Source of the DNA: Catonia carolina
Lineage: Eukaryota; Arthropoda; Insecta; Hemiptera; Achilidae
NCBI GenBank assembly: GCA_035578175.1
Contig: JAQMRL010000008.1
Location: forward strand, 6,734,883-6,798,882
DNA: 64,000 nt
Direction: 5' to 3'
Position 1 is the first letter of the stretch. Every line of letters begins with the position of its first letter. Shown here one piece after another: positions 23,701-36,600 of the stretch. The position numbers were made by a program, and so were the translations under genes. The notes beneath the pieces were generated by a model. That model saw only the letters and a list, made by a program, of their open reading frames with translations. It had not been told where the DNA came from and made no database searches.

Positions 23701-24591
23701 TAATTCTTTCATGCTCTACTGCTAAAACTAGCGGCCAAAATTATTTTTTAATTTTCTTTAAATCTGTTATAAAGCATTTAACAGACAGGCGGAGTGTAAA
23801 ATTATTTACACTCAATCTGTTTGTTGCAGGGCTAAAATAAATAGTTCTGTTTCTTATTATAAATGGTCAGCCAATTAAATGACTGAATCATTTAACAACA
23901 GAAGAGGTAGAGGTGTAAAAGACACTAGTCAGAGTTATCTCCTCTGAAAGTAATGAATTTCATTATACAGCCAGACCCCGTGGTGAATGAAGTGAAGGTG
24001 TCATTTGCAGAGTGGAAAGTATGTGCTTTTCAGAGGGCCCAGCATGCTGATAAGCGTACTTTTCCACTCAAAGAGTGTTGGCAATTGTAAACCACCTCAC
24101 TCCTTCCTTATTTTACTTAGTAAAACCTCTACACGTTCAAACCAGCCTACAGGCAACACACAACATGAAGCATTAGCCTACCGATCAAGATTTTAGGTGG
24201 TACAATTCACTGAATGAAACTTTGAGAGGACTGAATTAAGTTTACCAGCTGTTAACGTCACCATTTAACAGTTAAACGAAAACGTACAATGTGATACTAA
24301 TAAAATACGTTAAAAAAATAATACAAAGTGTTAAAAAAGATTTAGAATTGGCCAAAATCATCAAAGAAGAAATTCTCAAAAGAGAAAATTTCAGAACAAA
24401 AGTTAAAAAATGGGAGGTTAAACACCAGAGACAAAAGCTCCAAGAACCGGAACAAAGTAGAGTGAACAGAGAAAAGCTGAATTCTCAAAAAAAAAAAAAA
24501 AATGAAAAACTGGTGGGCAGATAAAATGGACAAGAAATCCCAAAAACAAACCAGATTTACTTAGCGTCTTTCACTTCGGGAGCTTTACGAC

Positions 24592-24627
<36 letters not shown>

Positions 24628-27600
24628 AATAAGTTACCTGTTGAGGGAGGGAGTTGTGAGTGGCATGGGTGGTGGTGGGTACAGGTACAGTTGGGGTGGC
24701 TGTGGATCCCGGTATCGGAGATGGTAAATGTGGAGGTACGGTGGCCGGCGTCGCGTTGGTAGTAGAGTTGAGCGGAGGAGGCGGACCGCCGCCGACCGCG
24801 TTCGGTGCCGTCGTCGTCGGCCTTCCCCGGATCGCTCCTAACACGCCGCCGCTTCTCCGGCCACCCCCCACACCACCGGGCCTGTTCTTCCCTTTTATCT
24901 GTTTCTGGCCCTTCGGCGGCGGCGGTTCAAGCTCTACCTCTTCCTTTGGCATCTGCGCCACCTGCCGACAAAAAAAACAAACGCAAATCAGTCATAACAT
25001 CCATCGTGTCTCTGTACTCAATTATTTGAGATTGACCATTCAACACCCTTGGTAACGACTACGACTCTTTTGGGAGTCCGAAGTTACCGGGTGTCAAACA
25101 GGGCAGAGCTCACACAAAAATTCTCCTGTAATTTGATTGTCTACAATTAGGACTACATCGTGTCTCTGTACTCAATTATTTGAGTCATAAAATCCAGCAA
25201 TATATGACTGAACACCAAAAATTCTTTTACCTTCACATTCTGTTCGATATTATTTCACAGCTCTTAAACGTAATTAACATAATCATCAACCTTGTTGTTG
25301 TTTAGGTCATCAGCCCCTTTAGGCTGGTTTGAACCTCTAGAGGTTTTACCAAGTAAAACGAGGAGTGAGGTGGTTTACCATTGCCTTCCTCACTGAGTGA
25401 AAAAATACGCTTATCAGCATGCCGGGCCCTCTGATATGCACATATTTTCCACTCTGCAAATGACACCTTCACTTCATTCACCACAGGGTCTGGCTGTACA
25501 AAGAAATTCATTACTTTCAGAGGAGATAACTCTGATTAGTGTCTTTTACACTTCTACCTCTTCTGTTGTTAAATGATTCAGTCATTTAATTGGCTGACCA
25601 TGTGATAACAAACAGAACTATTTATTTTAGCCCTGCAACTAACAGATTGAGTGTAAATTATTTGACACTCCACTTGTATGTTATGGACAGTCATCAGCCT
25701 TATGAGAGTATAAAAGGTATACATTGAACATGTTAAAATTCAGAGATCTATTTGTGTGTGTGTGTGTGTGTGTTTGTACGTGCGTGCGTGTGTGGCTACA
25801 AAAAATAGTTCTGTTTCTTAACACATAGTCAGCCAATTATACGACTGAGCTATTTAAGAACAGAAGAGGTAGATGTATAAAAGACACTAGTCAGAGTTAT
25901 CTCCTCTGAGAGTAATGAATTTCATTATACAGCCAGACCCTGTTGTGAATGAAGTGAAGGTGTCATTTGCGGAGGGCCTGGCATGCTGATAAGCATACTC
26001 TTTCAACTCAGTGAGGAAAGCAATGGTAAACCACCTCACTTCTCGTTTTTATTTAGTAAAACCTCTACAGGTTCAAACCAGCCTTTTGGCTGTTGACCTA
26101 TACAACACAGTTAAATTATTTGCACTCTTTCTCCAAATTCCACGGCTACAAAAAATATAATTGTTCTCTATTAATCACATGGTCATCCAATTATTTATGA
26201 TTTAAGCATTAAAGAACAGAAGAGGTACAACGTGTAGAAGAAACTGATATGCTTTACCCGGTTGATGAGTTCTGCTGTTCCACACGTTTAGACCAATCAG
26301 AACGTTTGCTAGCGTTGTCACCGTGTACCTGACAAACATTACGCACGTATGCGTGTAAGAGTCGCAATAATTCACTCTCGTCTAGCATCTCGTACTAGAC
26401 ACATCGATTATAGAGCGCGCGTTAAAATGCGCAATACTTTATAACATAATCAGCTGATTGTATGTTTGTAGGTTATAATTGAATTGGGCATTGCAGAAAT
26501 AACGCAAGTAACATTTTGACCATTTTCCCTTTTTGTTCGCAAATCTATTTCTGAACAAATAACAAACTAGGGCTACTAATTTAACATAATTAAATTAGTT
26601 CAGAAGTAACACTACACATTGTTTAATGCCTGTTAGAGTATAAAATATATTTACACAAATAAAATATGTGTATGACCACCTCCATGGCATAGTGACTGGC
26701 GCGCTAACCTACAAAGCGAAAGGTCCCTGGTACGATTCCTAGGGTCTGGAAATTTAAAACTCTTTAAAATCCACCATTACCGTACTAATACACACAGTAG
26801 CCCCTAATGACCAAAGCTGTCGATATGGCTAAATAAACTAACAACAAACACGTGTACATCCTAAAACAACAAACGTGCAACACTGTGCGTTTTTTTTTGC
26901 GTGATTGTAAAATTTACTTTTCAGGACATGTGTTGCTTCTGCAACACCTGATTCAATTGTTATTGAAAGACGAAAAAGAATGGCCGATGAAATATTCAAC
27001 AGAGCTACAAGAGAGCAAGTGTTGGCAATGTTACTGGCAAGTCATTGGCTAGCTATAAAGTGGGTAGGGGGAGGGGGCAATGCGTACGTTCAGAACTCAT
27101 CAGCCGTGAAAATTAGTATAGCCACAGTAATCTTCTCTCAAGAGTAATCAATTACATCATTGTAAAGCCACACCTTGTGGTGAATGAAGTGAAAGTGTCA
27201 TTTGCAGAGTGGAAAGTAGATGCTTTTCACAAGGCCTGACATGCTCATAAGCATACGCTTTCAACTCATTGAGGAACGCATTGGTAAACCACTTCACTCC
27301 TCATTTTACTTAGTAAAGCCTCTACAGGTTCAAACCAGCTTTTCAGCTGATGACCTAAACAACAACACATGACCGTAGTGGGAGCATTATGCCCATGTGT
27401 GTGTGAATGATGTCAAATACAAGTCTGTCTGATTTGTTCACCACTTGGAAGTATTTATGTGTTTCATCTTTCAACAAAACTACAAAACCAGTTTTTTTAA
27501 AATTATTCATTCACTACTTTGAACTCATAAATACTTAAAAAAAGTGTATTATTTTCTATTTTCTATTCATAATGTCGCACAAAAACGTCCAGATAGGAAG

Positions 27601-30600
27601 GGTCAAAGCAAAAAATAGTTTGAAACAAGTTGCAGGGTTTTTAAGAAACTCTCTACAAATGAAATTACAGAAGAAATACCTTTCATGCACCTCAAATAAC
27701 CAGAAATAAGTTTACAGTATGGTAAAAAAATTAAAAAAACATTTTCGCCGATAGAATTTGCGCGTCACTAAATGTTAAAATGTTTTCGTTTCAACTGACG
27801 TAAGAGATTGAATGCGATTCGTTTTCTTGTAATGGATAAATAAATGTATCACTGTTTTATCGTATGAAATATAATAGTATTGTGGAAAAGAAAGAAAAAA
27901 TAAACTAAGTGAATACAGTATTTCTTGGAGACACTACATGTAAACCACAAACCAAAAAAACATTTAAGTATGCACAATCACATGCACGTGTCGACAGGTG
28001 AGAAATGACGAGCGGGAGAGTAAGGAGAGATCTACTCTCTTCCCACAACACCATGCTCCCTCTCCCTATTATAATAGCAACGACAATAAAACAAAAGTAG
28101 TATACCAATTTAATTTAACTTTGGAACTTATGTTAACAAATCACGTGAGCATGCAACAATTGAAAGAATTAAGACCGCAGTGAAATTAAGCAAAAACAAG
28201 TTCATTGTAGCTGCTATGTTGTTGTTTAGGTCATCAGCCGAAAGGCTGGTTTGAACCAGTAGAGGTTTTACCAAGTAAAACGAGTAGTGAGGTGGTTTAC
28301 CATTGCCTTCCTCACTGAATGGAAAAGTTCACTTATCAGCATGCCGGGCCCTCTGAAAAGCACATATTTTCCACTCTGCAAATGACACCTTCACTTCATT
28401 CACCACAGGGTCTGGCTGTATAATGAAATTCATTACTTTCAAAGAAGATAACTCTGATTAGTGTCTTTTACACCTCTACCTCCTCTGTTCTTAAATTATT
28501 CAGTCATTTAATTGGCTGACCATGTGACAAGAAACAGAACTATTTATTTTAGCCCTGCAACTAACAGATTGAGTGTAAATAATTTGACACTCCACCTGTC
28601 TGCTATGGGCAGGTAGCTACTATAACAGAGAACAATTCCTGCCCTTTTCACGGTTGATCAGCTCTGCTGTTCCATCCATTTAGACCAATACGAATGTTTG
28701 TCAGCGTTGTCGGATTGTACGAATGCGTCAGCCTGACAAATATTATGCGTGCATCCGTATAATAAGAGCTGCAGTAGTTCACTCGTGTGTCTTGAATCTC
28801 GTACTGAACACATCGATTGTAGAGCGCGCGCGTTAACACGCAACATTTTATAATATAACCAGCTGGTTATATGTTTATAGGTTATAATTGTTATTGAAAG
28901 ACCAAAAAACAAAAATCTGGTGTGAAACACTCACACAACTTTCTCTTGCCAATGTAAATAATTAATAATAAACCTAACGTTATTAATAAAATATTAGAAA
29001 TAAACAAAACGCTAACCTCAACAACATAACCTTATTTTAATCATGAGTGAATGACGCAAAATGAAAATCGAACTCAATTTGGCTTAAAAAAAAAAACAAC
29101 GGAAAATCACACTTTCACGCTAAACTAGGCTCTGGAGAGAAAAATTCTCTAAATAAAAGTTGTAGATCTCTTAATTTTCTATAAATTTTATTATATACAC
29201 TTTTGTCGTAAAGTGCATACTAAGGCCGAAATCTTAAAAAAATCGATTTTTCACACGTTTTCGTGAGAAAAAACAGAAAATTGCTAATTACCGCTAAACT
29301 AAGCGTTATACAAAAAAATGCTTGATATAAAAGTTGTAGGTTTTCATATTCTCTACAACTTGTTATTATATACATTTTTGCTCTAAAATTAATATTAAAG
29401 CCGTAATCTTAAAAATACACTTTTTTACGTAAAAACACCCTCACCAAAAATTTCAGCAAACATGGCGCCTACCCTATCTTTTAGAGAATAAAAAATTGAG
29501 TAAATGAGGCGATTTCAAAAAAAATCGTAGGACCAGTTTTTGAGCAAATCGCAAAAAAGTGAAAAATTATACGAATAAACTACTACTTCCGATTGACCGA
29601 TTTTGATGAAAATGTTCGTGTCGGGTCCGGTAGCGGTATGTAACTTATGTTTCAAGTTTCAAGTTAGTACGATATTCCGTTCTCGAGATATTTTGTATAC
29701 ACACACACACACACACACACACAGACCAATCGCTAAAAACATGTTTTTTTGGGTTCAGGGGGTCTGAAAACGTATAGATCCGGTGAAAACTCGATTTCGA
29801 AAAATCGACATGAAAACAATACTTTCCTTCCTATATATTCATATAGGCAAGAGAAAGTAAAAAAAAAAATGGCTGATGAAATATATAACAGAGCTACAAG
29901 AGCAAGTATTGGCGTAATTGGTGGCAAGTGATTGGCTAGCTATGAAGTGGGTGGGGGGGCAATGCATACATTCAGAGCTCATCACCCTTGAAAAACGGTA
30001 TAGGTAGGAAAACGATAAAAGAAATCCAGATAAAATTTTACAAGGTAATGGCCGCCCCAGTCCTACTCTATGGAAGTGAGTTGTGGATTAGACAAAGACC
30101 ACAAAAGAGAGTAGAGTCCAGGCGGCAGAGATGCAATTCCTGTGAAGAACAAACGGTTGCAATCGCAGTGACCAACTGAGAAATAAGGACATAACAATAG
30201 AACTGGATGTTTACAACCTGAATGGGAAAATTACAGAATATCGAAATCAATGATTTTTTTTTTTTGGTTTAACGTCCGGCTGTTGTGCAATTACTGCTAA
30301 TGCAGACGGAAATCAATGAAGATAACACATAGAGAGAATAGCTACGAGAAGGATTCCCCTAAATGTTTTGCAATACAAACCAGACAGGAGGAGAGATGTT
30401 GGGAGGCTATAATAGTAAAAACAGAATAGCCAAATCAAAACAATATTTCCTGTACCACTCATCACGTAATAAAATAAGGACTGTGTATTCCAATGAACTA
30501 CGAGTGTCAGTATGTTTGTTAGGATTGTAATAGAGAAACTGGGCATGCCCAGTAGATTGTTAGTAGATTGTCAGTATGGTTATGTTCTTGGGAACAAGAA

Positions 30601-33600
30601 AGAGGCAGCATCACACTTACTCCTTGACAGCTCATCAGGCGCTAAGGAAAAAAACAACAAATTAAATTAATACGATGAACAACTTTACCTTTGTGAGAAA
30701 GAGCTTTTCTAAAGTTTGCGCCATGACGACGACATGTTCGCCGGGCTTGTTGTTGTAAACGTAACAATTTGAAAACATAGTGTTCAAATCTTGGATGCAT
30801 TCTTTACCGCTCCAATAATAATTATTTTCTAAACGTTTCTTAATGGTGCCGAGATCTATCGGATGTTTTATAACTCTATGGTAATCCTGTAACAGAAAAA
30901 AATGACAAAGATAACACATTATCTTTAACTAATTTACATAGGTGATTCAAAACTATACAGCAATCTCTTGGAATCTCATTCTATAGCTAAAAATAAGAAA
31001 AAACATTCATATAAACATATGCCTGAAAACGCTTAGTTAGCAAGTTACGGCTAGCGAAAAATTTCACCTAGAACTCTGTACCCTCGGTGAAGTAATGCCA
31101 TATAAAAATGTTAAAGGTAGTTACATAGATACAAATATGAATGTTTCTTATGTTTTTTAATCTGAAAAATTGAATAAAATTGGTTCCAGAGCTGCAAATG
31201 GAATACTTTCAGAGATATCTTACATAAAACACAAGCATTGGTGCAAAGAAATAACACATAACGTAAGATTACTCCCATAAATAGTAAATAAAGGTGTATT
31301 TTTTCTCAAATAAATTTGTAGAAAATTTAATTCTGAAAAGTTCATGTGAATTACTCACGAAAAAATGAATAATAGATATTGAAATTTCGCTTTATTTAAA
31401 ATCAAAACAGACGCAGATAAAATGCACATACTTAACTGCATAACATATTAGGTTGGGAGTAACAGCTGATCATTATCAGCTGTTACTCCCAACCTACATA
31501 TTAGTTAATATTTTGATACAACTTAAAAACACCAAATCAACGCATTATATTTACTTAATTCAATTCAATTTCCCTGCACTATTACATGATTTCACAAAAT
31601 AAAATAAAAGTAATTTAATCAAACAAAGAAGTACATTCAATCTTAGTAAAAAATACCTGAGCTTAATTAATTACCAAAGCAACAACCAACAAAAGAAAAC
31701 TTATGAATTGGTAGGACTCAGCCTTTGTTATATTTACATGAATGAACAGCCTTAGTCACAAACAAAAACTTGTAATGCATTCTAATTTCCATTTAAGTTA
31801 TAAATTACAATACAAATTAAATTTCTTACAATTACTTATTTTTGGTTGCCTTTTAATTTTAATCATTTGAAAAAAACTAATGCATGTTTAGGTGGTCCCA
31901 CCTTCTTCAGGGTATGTTTTAAATAAAAATCTAGTGTGAAACACTCACACAACTTTCTCTTGCCAATGCAAATAATTAATAATAAACCTAACATTATTAA
32001 TAAAATATTAGAAATTAACAAAAACTAACCTCAAAAACATAACCTTATTTTAATCATGAGTGAATGACGCAAAATGAAAATCGAACTCAATTTGGCTTAA
32101 AAAAAAACACGGAAAATCACACTTTCACGCTAAACTAGGCTCTGTAGAGAAAAATTTTCTAAATAAAAGTTGTAAATCTCTTAATTTTGTATAAATTTTA
32201 TTATATACATGTTTGTCGTAAAGTGCATACTAAGGCCAAAATCTTAAAACAATCGATTTTTCACACGTTTTCGTGAGAAAAACAGAAAAACCGCTAATTA
32301 CCGCTAAACTAAGCGTTATACAAAAAAACGCTTGAAATAAAAGTTGTAGGTTTTCAAATTCTCTACAACTTTTATTACGTACATTTTTGCTCTAAAATTA
32401 ATATTAAAGCCGTAATCTTAAAAAAAACACTTTTTTGACGTAAAAACACCCTCACCAAGAATTTCAGCAAACATGGCGCCTACCTAAATACTAAATACAT
32501 GCCTATCTTTTAGAGAATAAAAAATTGAGTAAATGAGGCGATTTTGAAAAAAAATTGTAGGACCAGTTTTTGAGAAAATCGCAAAAAAGTGAAAAATTAT
32601 ACGAATAAACTACTACTTCCGGTTGACCGATTTTGATGAAAATGTTCGTGTCGGGTCCGGTAGTGGTATGTAACTTAAGTTTCAAGTTCGTACGATGTTC
32701 CGTTCTTGAGATATTCTGTTCACACACACACACGCGCGCGCGCGCACACACACACACACACACAGACCAATCGCTAAAAACATGTTTTTTTGGGTTCAGG
32801 GGGTCTGAAAACGTGTGAATCCGGTGAAAACTTGATTTCGAAAAATCGACATGAAAACAATACTTTCCTTCCTCTATATTCATATAGGCAAGAGAAAGTA
32901 AAAATATAGATTCCATATTTTTATTAAAAACATACTTTGAAGAAGGTGGTACCATCGAACATGCGTAAGTTTTTTAAAAAGAAAACTCAAAGGCAACCAA
33001 AAAATACGTAATTTGTAAGTAATTTCATTGGTAATTATTTAAATTATTAGTTAGCATCATACCAGTACAACCCATATTAATATCTTGTTTTTTTGTGTAC
33101 ATAAAAAATTTAATAATTTTTTTTTGCGCCCTGGGGACTCCTCCAGGAGGAGTATAGGACATGTCAGCTATAACACCTGAAATATATATAAGAATCACAC
33201 AATGTATCACTACTATCAAGAAAGAAATTCTTGTACGCTATAAAAAATTTTACCAATCAAGTAATTTTTCAGATTCCTTTTAAAGGAATTCAAATCCTCA
33301 CAACATTTTAAAAATTGGGGTAATTTATTCATGAATTTTCTCCCTGCATAAGTAGGTTTTTGTTCAAACAATTTTGTGGAGTGATTAGCCACATAATAAT
33401 CATTTCTGTTTCTCGTGTTATGATTGTGAACATTAAAATTATTTTGTCTAACATACACAATCACCTCAAAAATGTAGAGAGAGGGAACTGTAAGCAATTT
33501 AAGCTCCTTAAATAGTGGCCTGCATGAGGTTAGCTAATTAGTTTTCACCATACACCTAATAGCTTTCTTTTGAATTTTAAATTTACCTTATACTGCTTTC

Positions 33601-36600
33601 AAAATTCTTCTTATGAGTACTTTTGCGATGCGCACCGCTTTTTCAGGTAATGATAATAAAAGTTCAGAATATTTTATGAAGATTGCATCTTCCTTTGTCA
33701 ATGGTTTGAATCAAACTTTCAAACTTTGACAAACTTATCAAAGTTTAATTCAAACCATTGACAAAGGAAGATGCAATAAAATATTCTGAACTTTTATTAT
33801 CATTACCTGAAAAAGCGGTGCGCACTTCAAAATTACTCATAAGAAGGATTTTGAAAGCAGTATAAGGTAAATTACCAGGTTTTTTATATATACAAAAAAC
33901 ATTCTTAATTAATTAATTTCATTTGTATTGTAATTTAAAAATTTAAATGGATAGCAGGACGCAATACAAGAATTTGTTTGTAAATGAATTCTTCTTTAAT
34001 GATTATAATACACAATTTCTGTCAGAAACACCTTTCTTATCAAAAATACTGATGCAAATTTAACAAATACATGTGTAGAACACACATAACGAATGTTTTT
34101 ATTATTTTATAAAACATCCCATGTAGGATTATAAACAGCCCTATTATTTAAAATTGAAATATATATTTCTAACCACCAGAATACGGTAACAGAAAACACT
34201 TACCAATGTTTACAGCGCTTTCGTGTATCTTGTACACATTTTCAGTAAATTAAAATTCTTTAAAACATTTTTCACATGAAAATTTAAAACTTCCTTCTAC
34301 CATGGTAGATAAGAATAAGAAAATTTAATTTACTGAAAATGTGTACAAGATACACGAAAGCGCTATAAACATTGGTAAGTGTTTTCTGTTACCGTATTCT
34401 GGTGGTCAGAAATATATATTTCAACAAATGTTTTATATTTGCACCATTCAGATGACGTGCATGTGCTTTCTTATTCATCATCAAGATAAATTAATAATAC
34501 AGCTTAAATATTTCAGAACCCAGAACACTACAAATTTGTTTATTTTTGTCATTACAAACGTTTAATATCATCTTCGTTCAATTTATGACTTTCTGGCCAA
34601 ACAATAAATATAAAAATTCAGATCAACTTTTGCTTAGACCAAAATGAAAAACATAATCGTAATTTCTGTCAGAAGCACTTTCTTATCACAAATACAGAAG
34701 CAAATTTAACATATGCATGTGTAGAACACACATAACAAATGCTTTTAATTTGCAATATTCAGATGACGCGCATGTGCTTTCTTATTCATCATCCAGATAA
34801 ATTACTAATACAGAGTAAATGTTTCAGAAAGCGGAATGCTACAAATTTGTTTATTTTAGTCATTACAAACTTTTAATAACATCTTCATTCAATTGCATAA
34901 CACGTTTAATAAAATCTTCATTCTGCCCATAACAGACAGGTGGAGTGTCAAATTATTTACTCTCAATCTGTTCATTGCTGGGCTAAAATAAATAGTTCTG
35001 TTTCTTATCACATGGCCAGCCAATTAAATAATTGAATCATTTAAGAACAGAAGAGGTAGAGGTGCAAAAGACACTAATCAGAGTTATCTCCTCTGAAAGT
35101 AATGGATTTCATTATACAGCCAGACCCTGTGGTGAATGAAGTGAAGGTGTCATTTGCAGACTGGAAAATAAGTTCTTTTCAGAGGGCCCGGCATGCTGAT
35201 AAGTATACTTTTCTATTCAGTGAGTTGTGGCAATGGTAAACCACCTCACTCCTCGTTTTACTTAGTAAAACTTCTACAGGTTCAAACCAGCTTTTCGGCT
35301 GATGACCTAAATAATAACATTCAATTTATGACCTTCTGGTCAAACCACAAATATCAAAATTCAGATCAACTTTTGACTAGACCAAAATGAAAAACGTAAT
35401 TGTAATTTCTGTCAGAAGCACTTTCTTATCACAAATACAGATGCAAATTTAACAGATGCATGTGTAGAACACACATAACAAATGCTTTTCATTTGCAATA
35501 TTCAGATGACGCGCATGTGCTTTCTTATTCATCATCCAGATAAATTACTGCAGCTTAAATGCTTCACAACCTTAAACACTACAAATTTGTTAATGATTGT
35601 CATTACAAACGTTTCATAATATCTTTATTCAATTTATGACCTTCTAGCCAAATCATAAATATCAAGATTCAGATGAATTTTACCACACAGAAATGAAAAA
35701 TGTAATCGTGATTTTTGTCGTTAGAGCTTGCCGTACATGTTTTCATTTTTTACTCCATTAGAACACTATCTTTAGTGAAATTTCATTTCGGAACAAGTTA
35801 CACTTACAGCTGGCATATCATGGGATATTTATATTTATTTTAGGTGCATGGTGAAAAGTGAGTTTCTTCACCACTCATTTCACGTTTCAGTTAACATTTA
35901 TGTTAGTACCATTACAAAACAGAGATGCTACTACTAATATTTCACGCATTTATTTCCGTCAGAAGCACTTTTATTATCAAAGATCACGATGCAAATTTAA
36001 CAAATGTATGTGTAGAACACACAAACAAATGCGTTTCATTTGCACCATTCAGATGACGCGCATGTGCTTTCTTATTCATCATCCAGAAATATTAATGACA
36101 CTGGTCAACTGTTTCAGAACACTGTAAACAAGTGCGTTTCATTTTGCACGTGCTCTTGAAATCATCATCCAGAAATAATACCGATACATCATTACGGATT
36201 CTGAGGACTATAAATTCTTTGCTAACACAAATACTATCCATTATCCTGAATCTATAAATAGCAGACAAAATCCACATCAACTTTCCAATACCGTGTTTGT
36301 TTAGGTCATCAGCCAAAAGGCTGGTTTGAACCTCTAGACGTTTTACTAAGTAAAATGAGGAGTGAGGTGGTTCACCATTACCTTCCTAACTGAATGGAAA
36401 TGTATGCTTATCAGCATGCCAGGCCCTCTGTGAAAAGTACATATTTTCCACTCTGCAAATGACACCTTCACTTTATTTACCACAGGGTCTGGCTGTATAA
36501 TGAAATTCATTTTTTCCAAAAGATAACTCTGATTAGTGTCTTTAAAACCTATACCTCTTCTGTTCTTAAATGATTCATTCATTTAATTGGCTGACCATGT

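Larger units (their letters stand above)
26107..27366 (+). mobile_element. family F copy 6, split by a C element
   Basis: The first part (26107-26255) follows F up to AAGAAACTGATATGC; the second part (27111-27366) resumes with GTAATCTTCTCTCAAGAGTA and runs to GATGACCTAAACAACAAC. The gap is exactly the C element at 26256-27110, so C inserted into F. Confidence 0.75.

Noticed and set aside
24557..24637. Extension of the linker exon into a run of isoleucines
   Set aside because: This part is past a good GTAACT donor and is the AAT tract of the intron.
28648..28930. Two overlapping reverse frames of 63 and 90 codons
   Set aside because: They lie in a C element and overlap each other in different phases; not conserved in C copy 1.
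32503..32955. 150-codon reverse frame with runs of Cys-Val
   Set aside because: It is the (CA)n tract and flanks of an A element read in reverse; similar frames at 1691, 50945 and 54380 are the same thing.
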